A stretch of 64,000 bases of DNA, taken from Mesorhizobium sp. Root157 (lineage in GTDB: Bacteria > Pseudomonadota > Alphaproteobacteria > Rhizobiales > Rhizobiaceae). Under the pieces are notes generated by a model. That model was not told the DNA's origin and made no database searches. It saw only the letters and a list, made by a program, of their open reading frames with translations. The DNA lies in the NCBI RefSeq assembly GCF_001427385.1, contig NZ_LMGJ01000023.1, forward strand, positions 186,001 to 250,000. Direction: 5' to 3'. The translations under genes and the position numbers were made by a program. Each line of letters starts with the position of its first letter. Within the stretch, counting starts at the first letter, position 1. Positions 1 through 8,150 of this stretch are shown here, piece by piece.

Positions 1-861
1 CTTGAAGCGGGTGAGGATGGTTCTGAGGTCGTGGCTGACGCCGGTCAGCATTGCCGTGCGCTGCTCGATCTGCCGCTCAATCCGCTCGCGCATCTGGATG
101 AAGGCGAAGCCTGCCCGGCGCACCTCTTCGGCGCCGCGCGGCCGGAAATCGGGGGGCATCGGCCGGCCCTTGCCGAAGCTTTCAGCTGCCGCAGCCAGAG
201 CAAGGATCGGCCTGATCTGGTTTCGCAGGAAGGGGATGGCGATGGTCAAGAGGACAAGGGAAGTGCCCACCATCCAAATGAGAAAGATGTGGGTGTTCGA
301 CGCGTATGCCTGGCTGCGGCGCACGAAGACGCGCAGAACCTTGTCTTCCAACTGGACGCGTACCTCCACTATGTTCGAATTGCCGACCGTGTCGATCCAG
401 AACGGACGGTTGATCTGGCGTGTGATCTCCGTCGACAGGATCTGGTCGAGGATCGAGAAGAATGGCTTCGGACCGGGCGGCGGCAAAGGATCGGGCGGCA
501 GCAGGTCGACCTTCAACTGCATGCGGTCCTGCGCTATGCGGATGATTTTCGCGTAGTCCGGGTCGTTCGGATAGGTTTCGATGAGATCGATGACCGCCGC
601 GATGTCGCGCGTGACTGCCTGCGACAGGCGTTGTGTAACTGTCTGCCAGTGCCGTTCCATGAAAACGAAGGCGATGACCGACTGCAGCAGGATCATCGGC
701 GCGATAATGATGATGAGCGAGCGAGCATAAAGCCGTTTCGGCATATAGAGCGATACGAGGCGCCAGAACCGCCGCCACATATTGCGCAATGTCGCCATCG
801 CACGCGAGATACGCGCAATGAAGCCGTCTGGCTGAGGGCCTTGCAATTCTGTTGTCGCCAT
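1..861 (-). CDS. EnvZ-like sensor histidine kinase, 3' end outside window
   Basis: Inner-membrane sensor kinase that should autophosphorylate on His and pass the phosphate to the OmpR-type regulator encoded upstream. The 287 visible residues begin at the ATG at 861 and run off the left edge. Seen: membrane segments at about residues 48-67 and 191-212 around a periplasmic loop of about 120 residues, a HAMP region to about 265, and the H-box SHDLRT with likely phospho-accepting His277. The ATPase half lies outside the window. It starts 56 bases after the regulator stop on the same strand, so one operon with the MarR and OmpR genes is likely. The signal sensed is unknown. Confidence 0.93.
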   Translation of the reverse strand, partial: MATTELQGPQPDGFIARISRAMATLRNMWRRFWRLVSLYMPKRLYARSLIIIIAPMILLQSVIAFVFMERHWQTVTQRLSQAVTRDIAAVIDLIETYPNDPDYAKIIRIAQDRMQLKVDLLPPDPLPPPGPKPFFSILDQILSTEITRQINRPFWIDTVGNSNIVEVRVQLEDKVLRVFVRRSQAYASNTHIFLIWMVGTSLVLLTIAIPFLRNQIRPILALAAAAESFGKGRPMPPDFRPRGAEEVRRAGFAFIQMRERIERQIEQRTAMLTGVSHDLRTILTRFK

Positions 862-917
862 TCCCTACCGGCCTGCGAATACGGGCAGACGGCAGCGCGA
901 CTGCCGTCTGTGGCACT

Positions 918-1664
918 CTATTCCACACTGAGCCGATACCCAATACCGCGCACGGTCTGTAACCATACCGGGTTTGACGGATCGCGTTCGATCTTGCGGC
1001 GCAACCGGTTTATCTGCACGTCGATGGTACGTTCGCCGACGTCCGAATCGTCGCCGACCAACTCGTGACGAGGGATCGTTTCGCCGGCGCGCTCGGCAAA
1101 AATGGTCAGGATTTCCTGCTCGCGATCGGTCAACTTCAACACCTCGCCACCCCGTTTGAGTTCGCGCCGGGCAATCTGGAATGTATAGGGGCCGAACACC
1201 AACTGCTCCATTTTCGGCGTCGAGGCGGGACCTCCACGTCGCAGGATGTTGTTGATGCGCAGGATCAACTCGCGCGGATCAAATGGTTTCGGCAGATAGT
1301 CGTCGGCGCCGGCAGCGAGCCCGGTGATACGATTGTCGGTTTCAGACAGTGCCGTCAGCATCAGGATGGGAACGTCCTTGTCGGCCCTGAGTGCCTTGGT
1401 CAAATCGACCCCGCTTTCGCCGGGCATCATCACGTCCAGCACGAGGAGGTCAAAGTCGAGGCCCACGAGTTTGCGCCGTGCCTCGGCCGAGGTGCCCGCA
1501 ACGGTGACGCGAAAGCCGTTTTCGGTCAGATACTGCTTCAGCAGGTTGCGGATGCGCGTGTCGTCGTCGACGACCAGGAGGTGAGGGGCGTCATCCTCCG
1601 GCACCATCGGCTGATCCAGCCTTTCCGAGCTTTCCATGGCTGCCTCCAAAAGTCTTCGCTTCAT
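918..1664 (-). CDS. OmpR-family DNA-binding response regulator (PetR-like)
   Basis: Response regulator, 248 residues. The receiver domain has the acidic cluster VVDDD at about 31-35, phospho-accepting Asp77 in LVLDVMMPG, Thr104 and Lys126 in LPKPF. The C-terminal half is an OmpR-type winged helix ending in the typical RTIDVQINRLRRKIE and GIGYRL motifs. The ATG at 1664 overlaps the stop of the upstream marR-type gene (ATGA), showing translational coupling. A second Met at residue 10 is an alternative start. A MarR protein followed by an OmpR regulator is the arrangement called petP-petR in Rhodobacter and annotated the same way in Brucella; the regulon here is not known. Confidence 0.95.
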   Translation of the reverse strand: MKRRLLEAAMESSERLDQPMVPEDDAPHLLVVDDDTRIRNLLKQYLTENGFRVTVAGTSAEARRKLVGLDFDLLVLDVMMPGESGVDLTKALRADKDVPILMLTALSETDNRITGLAAGADDYLPKPFDPRELILRINNILRRGGPASTPKMEQLVFGPYTFQIARRELKRGGEVLKLTDREQEILTIFAERAGETIPRHELVGDDSDVGERTIDVQINRLRRKIERDPSNPVWLQTVRGIGYRLSVE

Positions 1665-2173
1665 TCCTGGGCCTTGGGCAGAGCATCAATTTGCGCCCTG
1701 AGTTCCGGATTGACCATAGCCTTCAGGAAGCCCTCTATGAATGCCCGGCCTTCGGCTCCGGTATCTTGCAATGCGGCATGGATGCGGCGCGACTGTGGCC
1801 TTGCCAATGCCAAAGCCAAAGCGCGTCCCTTTGCCGTTGGATAAAGCTCGCGCTGGCGGCGGTCGCGGGGCCCTTGCAATTGAACGATGTGACCGGCATC
1901 GATCAATTGTTTGAGCACCCTTGCCAGGGACTGCTTGGTTATCTTCAAGACATCAAGCAGTTCGGCTACCGTCAGGCCCGGTCCTCGGTTGACGAAATGC
2001 AACACGCGGTGATGGGCGCGCCCGAAACCATAGTGTGCGAGCATCTGGTCCGGATCGGAGGTAAAATCGCGATACGCGAAGAAGAAGAGCTCGATGAGGA
2101 CAAAGTCGATTCCGTCCTCATTGGCGACCGCTGTTCTTATTGGCGTTTCTGACGTGTTTTTCCGGTCCGGCAT
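1661..2173 (-). CDS. MarR-family transcriptional regulator (PetP-like)
   Basis: Winged-helix regulator of 170 residues. I chose the ATG at 2173 because AGGA lies seven bases before it; a longer reading from 2278 would cross the palindrome described at 2195-2223. The MarR signature is visible: recognition region LTVAELLDVLKITKQSLARV followed by the wing GPRDRRQRELYPT. It is the first gene of a coupled operon with an OmpR regulator and an EnvZ-like kinase and is divergent from ilvE. A perfect palindrome 22 bases upstream of its start suggests autoregulation (inference). Confidence 0.93.
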   Translation of the reverse strand: MPDRKNTSETPIRTAVANEDGIDFVLIELFFFAYRDFTSDPDQMLAHYGFGRAHHRVLHFVNRGPGLTVAELLDVLKITKQSLARVLKQLIDAGHIVQLQGPRDRRQRELYPTAKGRALALALARPQSRRIHAALQDTGAEGRAFIEGFLKAMVNPELRAQIDALPKAQE

Positions 2174-2194
2174 GGCTATCCTGTGAAGGGACTC

Positions 2195-2223
2195 AAAATA
2201 TGTCAGTACTGTTGACATATTTT
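2195..2223. promoter_or_regulatory. Perfect palindrome, candidate MarR operator
   Basis: Two perfect 11-base arms, AAAATATGTCA and TGACATATTTT, are separated by seven bases. The site sits in the divergent region between the MarR gene (start 2173) and ilvE (start 2423). A plus-strand promoter can be read through it: TTGACA at 2212-2217 with TAATTT 17 bases further. MarR proteins usually bind such dyads in their own promoters, so autorepression is the natural reading. Confidence 0.65.
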
Positions 2224-2422
2224 TATTGCGATGGTAATTTTTGGCAAGCTTTAGGGCCGATTGCGACCGAAAAGGCAAGACGGGGTCTGAATTCCGGAAC
2301 TTCCTGAGTTTGCCAGAGTCACGATATGGGCCTACGCTTTACGGAAAGCGGCTGCCTCACGGCTGCCTGCTCGATACGCAACACTCAGTTTTATGCGGAT
2401 TTGGTGTCCGTGGGAGGTTATT

Positions 2423-3316
2423 ATGGCATCCGTTCCCTTTGATCAGCTCGACGGTTTTATCTGGATGAACGGCGAATTCGTCAAATGGGAGGACGCGAAA
2501 GTCCACGTGCTGACGCACGGTCTTCACTATGCCAGCGCAGTATTCGAGGGTGAGCGCGCTTATGGCGGCGAGATTTTCAAACTGACCGAGCATAACGAGC
2601 GCCTCCATGAATCGGCTCGCATCCTTGGTTTCAAAATCCCCTATTCGGTAGCGGAAATCGATGACGCCTGCACCACTCTGTTGAAGAAGCAGGGTTTCAA
2701 GGACGCCTATGTGCGCCCGATTGCATGGCGTGGCAGCGAGCAGATGGGCGTGTCGGCCCAGAACAGCCGTATCAACTGCGCCATCGCCATCTGGCAGTGG
2801 CCGAGCTATTTCGATCCGGCGCAGAAGCTGAAGGGAATTCGGCTCGATATGGCAGAGTATCGCCGCCCCGATCCTCGCACTGCGCCGTCGAAGTCGAAGG
2901 CGGCGGGCCTTTACATGATCTGCACGATCTCCAAGCATGCGGCAGAAGCTAAGGGTTATGCCGATGCCATGATGCTGGATTGGCGTGGTCAGGTGGCGGA
3001 GGCGACCGGAGCCAATATTTTCTTTGTGCAGGACGGCAAGATCCATACTCCAAAGCCCGACTGCTTCCTTGACGGCATTACCCGCCGCACCGTCATCGGC
3101 TTGGCTCGGGATCGCGGGCTGGAAGTCGTTGAGCGCACCATCATGCCGGAAGAACTGGAGAGGTTCGAGCAGTGCTTCCTCACGGGTACGGCTGCGGAAG
3201 TAACGCCGGTTTCGGAGATCGGCCCGTACCGCTTCGAAGTTGGCGACATCGCCAAGACCCTGATGCATGACTATGCGGCGGCCGTTCAGCCAAAGCATGC
3301 CATCGCGGCAGAATAA
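2423..3316 (+). CDS. ilvE: Branched-chain amino acid aminotransferase
   Basis: PLP-dependent class IV aminotransferase that interconverts Leu, Ile and Val with their 2-oxo acids, using glutamate/2-oxoglutarate. It has 297 residues, normal for the family. The start at 2423 is supported by GGGAGG six bases upstream. The catalytic PLP lysine is Lys159 in APSKSKAAGLY, the same number as in E. coli IlvE, and the phosphate-binding and dimer motifs AEATGANIFFV and LDGITRRTVI follow. It is divergent from the MarR-OmpR-kinase operon and ends in a strong terminator. Confidence 0.96.
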   Translation: MASVPFDQLDGFIWMNGEFVKWEDAKVHVLTHGLHYASAVFEGERAYGGEIFKLTEHNERLHESARILGFKIPYSVAEIDDACTTLLKKQGFKDAYVRPIAWRGSEQMGVSAQNSRINCAIAIWQWPSYFDPAQKLKGIRLDMAEYRRPDPRTAPSKSKAAGLYMICTISKHAAEAKGYADAMMLDWRGQVAEATGANIFFVQDGKIHTPKPDCFLDGITRRTVIGLARDRGLEVVERTIMPEELERFEQCFLTGTAAEVTPVSEIGPYRFEVGDIAKTLMHDYAAAVQPKHAIAAE

Positions 3317-3339
3317 CACTCCACACCACGGGGTTTGCC

Positions 3340-3368
3340 AAAGGGGTGGCTTCATGTCACCCCTTTTT
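3340..3368 (+). terminator. Rho-independent terminator of ilvE
   Basis: Arms AAAGGGGTG (3340-3348) and CACCCCTTT (3358-3366) pair perfectly and run into a T tract, 24 bases after the ilvE stop. Confidence 0.88.
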
Positions 3369-3463
3369 CGTTTGTTTTTCAATATTTGACTTTCGTTGAA
3401 TTCAGCGTCTCATGATGCAATCGGCTCAGGCGAGTCGGTTTTTACACTTGGAGGGATGTCAGT

Positions 3464-3775
3464 ATGGAAACGCTTCTTCCGATTATTGTTCAGGTGGTTA
3501 CTGGTATTATCGGCGGCCAGGCGGTAGGTGCGGCAGTCAAGCAGGCGGCGATGAGCCAGCTTCCCAAGATTCTCAGCGGCGCGATCGGCGGCGTTGGCGG
3601 CGCAGCGATCCTTGGGAGTCTCCTTGGTGGCGGTGCCATCGACCCAGCCGCAGCGACAGCGGCAGCGGGTGGGATCGGGGATGTGCTCAACCTCAACAAC
3701 ATCGTCGGCGGCGCAGGAGGCGGTGCCATCCTGACAGCGGTCGTCGGCGCAGTCATGAACGCGATGAAAAAGTAA
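3464..3775 (+). CDS. Small hydrophobic Gly/Ala-rich protein of unknown function
   Basis: A 103-residue protein made almost wholly of Gly, Ala, Ile, Leu and Val with short hydrophobic runs (about residues 4-26, 37-57 and 79-97), so probably membrane-associated. There is no cleavable signal with a clear site and no catalytic motif. GGAGG lies about nine bases before the ATG, and a strong terminator follows 23 bases after the stop, so it is a single-gene transcription unit. I recognise no named family; glycine-zipper-like character is a description, not a function. Confidence 0.8.
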   Translation: METLLPIIVQVVTGIIGGQAVGAAVKQAAMSQLPKILSGAIGGVGGAAILGSLLGGGAIDPAAATAAAGGIGDVLNLNNIVGGAGGGAILTAVVGAVMNAMKK

Positions 3776-3798
3776 GCTCGGCTTCGGCTTGCGTCCAT

Positions 3799-3823
3799 GG
3801 GGCGGCTTTGGCCGCCCCTTTTT
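3799..3823 (+). terminator. Rho-independent terminator
   Basis: Perfect 8-bp stem GGGGCGGC / GCCGCCCC with a four-base loop, then TTTTT. It closes the small hydrophobic protein gene. Confidence 0.9.
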
Positions 3824-3901
3824 CGTTCCGGTTCAATGACTGTGCTGTGGACGATGACAGAGGATGGACCTACATCAACGGCGATAAAACAAGGAGCCAT
3901 C

Positions 3902-4543
3902 ATGGGGCAACTCAACGCTGGTATCATTCCGGTCACGCCGTTTCAGCAGAATTGCACGATCCTTTTCGATCAGGACGACAAGATCGGTGTCGTTGTTGAT
4001 CCGGGCGGCGATGTCGAGCGGATACTGGCCATGCTCAAGGACAATGCCATCACCGCCACTGCCATCTGGATCACGCATGGTCATATCGATCATGCCGGCG
4101 GCGCCATGGAATTGAAGGAAGCGCTCGGCGTCGACATCATTGGACCGCGTGAAGACGATCGGCCGTTACTCGCCAACCTTGAAAACCAGGCGAAGCGCTT
4201 CGGCATCAACGATCACGTTCGCAACTGTTTGCCGGACCGCTTTCTGGTGGAAGGTGAAACGGTCTCTTTCGGCGAACACCTGTTCGAGGTCTTGCATTGC
4301 CCCGGTCATGCACCCGGCCATGTGGTCTTTTACCATCGTGCCGCCAAGTTCGCTCATGTCGGCGACGTGTTGTTTCGCGGCTCGATCGGGCGAACCGATT
4401 TGCCGGGCGGGGACCATGCCGCGCTGATCCGTTCGATCAAGGAAAAGCTATTGCCGCTTGGCGACGATATCGGTTTCCTGTGCGGCCATGGGCCTGGCGG
4501 AGGTTTCGGCGAAGAACGGCGGACCAATCCCTTCCTTGTTTGA
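3902..4543 (+). CDS. Metallo-beta-lactamase-fold hydrolase, YcbL/glyoxalase II type
   Basis: Zinc-dependent hydrolase of 213 residues, close to the length of E. coli YcbL. The start at 3902 follows AAGGAG at 3889; an in-frame ATG at 3797 would lie in the upstream terminator. Metal ligands seen: His59, His61, Asp63 and His64 in THGHIDHAGG, His136 in HCPGHAPGH, Asp155 in HVGDVLFRGS, and His196 in CGHGPGG. It lacks the long C-terminal domain of classical glyoxalase II, which is why I favour the YcbL subgroup. The substrate is probably S-lactoylglutathione or another thioester (family knowledge). Confidence 0.92.
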   Translation: MGQLNAGIIPVTPFQQNCTILFDQDDKIGVVVDPGGDVERILAMLKDNAITATAIWITHGHIDHAGGAMELKEALGVDIIGPREDDRPLLANLENQAKRFGINDHVRNCLPDRFLVEGETVSFGEHLFEVLHCPGHAPGHVVFYHRAAKFAHVGDVLFRGSIGRTDLPGGDHAALIRSIKEKLLPLGDDIGFLCGHGPGGGFGEERRTNPFLV

Positions 4544-4548
4544 GCGTT

Positions 4549-4580
4549 AAAAAAGGCGCGACGTGGAGCCGCGCCTTTTC
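4549..4580. terminator. Bidirectional terminator between convergent genes
   Basis: Perfect 10-bp stem AAAAGGCGCG / CGCGCCTTTT (4551-4560 and 4570-4579). It can end both the MBL hydrolase gene (+) and the BA14K gene (-), whose stops lie 6 and 23 bases away. Confidence 0.88.
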
Positions 4581-4602
4581 CAATGCGGTTAGCCTTCGGG
4601 TC

Positions 4603-5001
4603 TTAGTTGGCTTGGCAGAAGTGGCTCAGGCCATCATAGCCGACGAAAGTGCCGGTGCGTGGGTTGAAGCTACGATAGCGGTCCGAACAATACTGGTACC
4701 ATTCCGGGCTCCACGGCTCGTATGTGCCATAGTCGCCACGATAGTAACGGCGGACCGGAGCGGGGCGAGGCTCGCGGATGATATAGGTCGGTTCCGGCTC
4801 GTAGTAGCGCGGCTGTGAGGCGAGCGCTCCGCCGATCAATGCACCGGCGGCGAGACCGACAATACCAGCGGCTATGGCATCGTCGTTATGACGATGATGA
4901 CGACGCCAACGCCAGTCGTCGGCGTGGGCGGCGGGAAGCATGGACAACGTCGTCGCGGTGACTGCGGCGGACAAAACTGCGGCCTTGAGAATTCTGTTCA
5001 T
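4603..5001 (-). CDS. BA14K-family secreted protein
   Basis: A 132-residue exported protein. A Sec signal peptide is visible (MNRILKAAVLS to AHA, cleavage near residue 27), then an Arg/His-rich stretch, a glycine-rich hydrophobic segment (about 42-62), and a C-terminal BA14K-type region with WSPEWYQYCSDRYRSFNP and the closing Cys near residue 129. BA14K is a Brucella lectin-like, immunoreactive protein; paralogues are common in Hyphomicrobiales. The hydrophobic segment probably holds the protein in a membrane. It is a single gene, convergent with the MBL hydrolase. Confidence 0.9.
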   Translation of the reverse strand: MNRILKAAVLSAAVTATTLSMLPAAHADDWRWRRHHRHNDDAIAAGIVGLAAGALIGGALASQPRYYEPEPTYIIREPRPAPVRRYYRGDYGTYEPWSPEWYQYCSDRYRSFNPRTGTFVGYDGLSHFCQAN

Positions 5002-5147
5002 GACGGTCTCCTTGTTGCCGGCCTGCCGATGCAGGGGCGCAGCCCGGTGTTGCCCGAACCAGTAGATGACCGTGGCTGAACGGCGGCTGAACGAACGGCA
5101 GTTCGTGCGCTTAACGCAGCCGAATCTCGAATGTTCCCTCGCGGCGC

Positions 5148-5360
5148 TCAGCCGACGGTGAGGTTAACCGCTTTCGGACCCTTGCCACGCTTGTCCGGCT
5201 CGGTCTCGAACGTCACTTTCTGCCCATCTTCGAGGCCGGGCAGGCCTGATGCTTGCACTGCGGAAATATGCACGAAGACGTCCTTGGCTCCATCATCCGG
5301 CGTGATGAAGCCGAAGCCTTTGGCATGATTGAAGAATTTTACGGTGCCGGTCTGCGGCAT
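5148..5360 (-). CDS. cspA: Cold-shock-domain protein (copy 1)
   Basis: A 70-residue single cold-shock domain (OB fold) that binds single-stranded RNA and DNA. The start at 5360 has GGGAG upstream. RNP1 is KGFGFI and RNP2 is VFVHIS, with the usual TGTVKFFN beginning. It is followed on the minus strand by the BA14K gene after 146 bases. Copy 2 lies 430 bases to the right in the same orientation and is about 80% identical by eye, so local duplication is likely. Confidence 0.95.
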   Translation of the reverse strand: MPQTGTVKFFNHAKGFGFITPDDGAKDVFVHISAVQASGLPGLEDGQKVTFETEPDKRGKGPKAVNLTVG

Positions 5361-5506
5361 GGGAAACTCCCTTATGATCCCATAGGTCTGCTTTCGGGCT
5401 GGCAACGCCCGAACGGCAATTTGTCGTTTATTTTGCCGCTATCGGCAAGAAAAACTTTTTTTGCTAGCTGATATTCAAATTTCGGTCTTGTCGACCGCGC
5501 CGCCCA

Positions 5507-5545
5507 TAAAAAAGAAAGGGCGCGGCCAGGATTGCCGCGCCCTTT
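5507..5545 (-). terminator. Rho-independent terminator of cold-shock gene copy 2
   Basis: Perfect 12-bp stem (5515-5526 with 5534-5545, core GGGCGCGGC) and, on the minus strand, a T-rich tail. It lies 32 bases after the stop of copy 2 and separates the two cold-shock genes. Confidence 0.88.
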
Positions 5546-5577
5546 GTCTAAATTTTCAGGCCTGGAATTAAGGCAGA

Positions 5578-5790
5578 TCAGGCAGCGTTAAGGTTGACCG
5601 CCTTCGGGCCCTTGCCCATGCGGTCGGGCTCGACGTCGAAGGTGACCTTCTGGCCGTCGACGAGGGTACGCAAGCCGGAAGCCTCGATGGCGGAGATGTG
5701 AACGAACACATCCTTGGCGCCGTCGTCAGGCGTGATGAAGCCGAAGCCTTTGGTGGTATTGAAGAATTTTACGGTGCCGGTCTGGGCCAT
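5578..5790 (-). CDS. cspA: Cold-shock-domain protein (copy 2)
   Basis: A 70-residue cold-shock protein with RNP1 KGFGFI and RNP2 VFVHIS. The ATG at 5790 is preceded by AAGGAG, so the in-frame extension to 5904 is not used. It has its own terminator and a long upstream region, so it is probably transcribed alone. In cold-shock genes the long 5' leader often works as a temperature-responsive RNA element (family knowledge; not shown here). Confidence 0.95.
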   Translation of the reverse strand: MAQTGTVKFFNTTKGFGFITPDDGAKDVFVHISAIEASGLRTLVDGQKVTFDVEPDRMGKGPKAVNLNAA

Positions 5791-6237
5791 TTGGGAGAAC
5801 TCCTTCACCCGATCAGTTTCATTGGTCCTGCCGCCTGGGTCGGATGCAAGTCCGGTGGTTGTTTCGGCGGTCATGCATTTGCGCACAATAAAACCCCCCG
5901 CCAAAAAACGGGGCTGTCAGAGATTTACGATATCGGGGATAGGGTCGTACAAACGTTCCACTCTCCGGGTGGCAAATGCCCGAACGGTGGATTTATTGCA
6001 CGGAATTGTGAGTGTGACAAGATACCACTCGCAGGTTGCGTCATCAGCGGCAAGCCCTACGTTGGTAGTGGGTTACGCCGCAGGAGAGGCCGCGTCATCG
6101 GCCAAATCCGCGCAAGGATAGGCACAGATGCCACCTTGGCGATTGCCTTCGCTTTTCAGTTGTATTTTCACGGCGAACTGCGACGATTGCATGGCGGTAT
6201 GCCCCCTGCCGCGTAAAAATTGCCAGGGAGACATGTC
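5791..6237. other. Non-coding stretch upstream of cold-shock copy 2 and the Kazal lipoprotein gene
   Basis: About 450 bases between two divergent genes. It should hold both promoters and the cold-shock mRNA leader. A small hairpin (CCCCG / CGGGG around an A-rich loop) lies near 5898-5918. No convincing ORF was seen. Confidence 0.5.
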
Positions 6238-6660
6238 ATGCAGTTTCGAGGCCCGCTTTTTTCCGGTGCGGCGGCCGTGCTTTTTTCCGGCATCCTTGCC
6301 GCCTGTACGGTGGTTGTGGACGAAGGGCCGGGATACCGGCCGCCACCGCCGGCCAGGCCTGGGCCGCAATTCTGCACGCGCGAATACGCGCCGGTGTGCG
6401 CCAGGCAGGGGCCGCGCCTGAAAACCTTCCCCAACAGCTGCGAGGCGGGCCGTTCCGGCTATCGGATCGTCAGCGGCGGCCAATGCCAGAGCGGTGGAAA
6501 CTGGGGGCCGGGACCCGGCCCGGTGCCGCCGCAACGCGCCTGCACGCGCGAATATGCGCCGGTATGCGCGACGCGGCGGGGCGCGGTGCGCACCTTCCCG
6601 AACGCCTGCGAGGCGCGCTCGGCCGACTGGCGTATCGTGGACACCAACGGTCCCTGCTAG
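6238..6660 (+). CDS. Lipoprotein with two Kazal-type protease-inhibitor-like domains
   Basis: A 140-residue exported lipoprotein. The signal peptide ends in a lipobox ILAAC with Cys23 as the lipidated residue; the ATG at 6238 has AGGGAG upstream. Two repeats follow a Pro-rich linker. Each begins CTREYAPVCA, continues to TFPN(S/A)CEA, and ends in a Cys, giving the four-Cys pattern of short Kazal-like domains. Kazal domains inhibit serine proteases; in bacteria the target is usually unknown. The two units are clearly a tandem duplication. It is a single gene with no obvious partner. Confidence 0.88.
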   Translation: MQFRGPLFSGAAAVLFSGILAACTVVVDEGPGYRPPPPARPGPQFCTREYAPVCARQGPRLKTFPNSCEAGRSGYRIVSGGQCQSGGNWGPGPGPVPPQRACTREYAPVCATRRGAVRTFPNACEARSADWRIVDTNGPC

Positions 6661-6662
6661 AC

Positions 6663-6893
6663 CGCCGCGCATCCCGACGGATGCAGAGTGGCGGTCCACC
6701 TCCATGTTTGAGCAGCGGATTTTCCGAAAACCGGATTCCGTTTTTCGGTCCGACGCTCTGGACTGGTCATTGGCGCGGCTTCCGTTTGAACGTGTCACGG
6801 TCTTTCAGATCTGCTGGATTGCTCTAAGTATTTGTTTTCATGCATGTCTTCATCCCGATTCCCGTTTTCGGGCGACATGCACTAGCGGATTTC
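6663..6893. repeat. Composite RIME-like intergenic repeat (copy A)
   Basis: Two modules are joined. Bases 6663-6761 match 25195-25289, including GGATTTTCCGAAAACCGGAT. Bases 6790-6893 match 20180-20292, including TCTTTCAGATC and the palindromic ends GCATGTC and GACATGC around a short loop. Such mosaic palindromic elements are typical of rhizobial genomes. Confidence 0.8.
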
Positions 6894-7309
6894 CTGCCCG
6901 GCCTGCCTCTGGCTAACGCTGGGGCAGGCTGGAGGCCGGCCTCGGCCAGGAGTTCGCAGACATAGGCGTGGGAGGCGGCGCGGTGCTGCTCGTCGACAAG
7001 CGCGGACAGTTCAATGCCGGCGGCCATGTCGAAAAACCGCCCGGTCAGATCGTCCGGCCACAGAGGCGCGCAGGAGGGGGCGCAGACATCCAGCGCCTGG
7101 CAGGAGCCGTTGCGGCGGCAGCTGCGCTCGGGACAGCGACGGTCAAGGCCAGCCATGGTGGCCAGAACGCGCCGCGCCAGCAGCACCTCCGGGCGCGGCC
7201 GCAGGCCCGGTGCATAAAGCCCGGCCAGCGCTGCGGCGCTTTCCGGCACGTAGGCGCGGATCAATTCAAGCTGGCGGCGCAGCGCGCGGGTTTCTTCCTG
7301 CAAATCCAT
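6824..7309 (-). CDS. Unknown Cys-rich protein whose C-terminus reads through a repeat
   Basis: A 161-residue ORF from the ATG at 7309, which has AAAGGA upstream. The N-terminus is a charged helix (LQEETRALRRQLELI). The middle holds a Cys cluster, CPERSC, CRRNGSC and CAPSCAP, suggesting metal binding or disulphides. The last 25 or so residues are encoded by the repeat at 6790-6893, so the original stop was probably lost or replaced. The first 40 bases of the gene are duplicated at 10036-10082. No family recognised; function unknown. Confidence 0.65.
   Translation of the reverse strand: MDLQEETRALRRQLELIRAYVPESAAALAGLYAPGLRPRPEVLLARRVLATMAGLDRRCPERSCRRNGSCQALDVCAPSCAPLWPDDLTGRFFDMAAGIELSALVDEQHRAASHAYVCELLAEAGLQPAPALARGRPGRKSASACRPKTGIGMKTCMKTNT
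7253..7299. repeat. 47-bp direct repeat, copy 1
   Basis: Identical over 47 bases to 10036-10082. This copy lies inside the 5' end of the Cys-rich gene. Confidence 0.95.
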
Positions 7310-8150
7310 GACGGGTCCTTTCGACAAGCGGTTATCGGGCAATCAACGGGTTTTTGCGCAAGCTTCGCCGCCCCGGCCGGCAAAACCGGTCGGGTGGGAT
7401 CGGGAAGCGGGGCGCATGGCCGTGCCTTCCTAAAGTGATACGTGGCGCGACTTCCGCACCCCGCCGGTGGCTGTCATCCCGTCGACCGGTCCCAAGACCG
7501 TCCGGTGGTTACCCTGCCGTGACGATCAGGCGATATACGCCTCTTGCACCTGACACGGGTTGTTCTTTCCTATGGAAAGCCCGCCGCAAGACGCCGGCCT
7601 GTCGGATGCCCTCAAGGCCATGGGCGCCGAACCCATGAGGAGAGGTCACCGCCGCTCTAACCGTTGCCCGGTGCGCAGCCGGTTCCCGCAAGAGCGATGG
7701 GCTGGATTATAAGAGAAGGAAGAGGGGAAGTGGATGGAATTGAGGGAAAGAAATATATAAGTGATTGATACAATAATATTATTTAAGGGACGGTGTATTT
7801 TTTTATATCGAGTAAATTGCTGTTTCTAGCTCACCGTGGACACGATAGTTCGAAACTATTGGCAGCTGACACGCCGCCAGTTTTGGGTCTGAATCATGGC
7901 GTTTAATCGGGCGGAAGTTACCCCTTCAAATAAGGCGGTTATTTTCAGCGGACTGACGAGCACGGCGACGTGTGCCGTCCGTGTCGGACTTACGATATCT
8001 CTCCGCCATTGCCTTGCGGGCGTCGTCCAAACCGTCGGGCTTGGCCTCTTCGGACAATGGCTGTGGATTTGGCTTTTTCACAAATGAAATCATCTGTGTT
8101 GCTCCTGTTGGTTGCGAAAGGGCTCGTTGCGAGAGTTTTTACGAAAGATG
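7310..8150. other. Non-coding, partly AT-rich stretch
   Basis: About 840 bases without a credible gene. Most reading frames are short and lack ribosome-binding sites. Bases 7715-7860 are strikingly AT-rich compared with the surroundings (for example AATAATATTATTTAA near 7771) and may mark foreign DNA or a promoter region. Nothing else was recognised. Confidence 0.5.
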
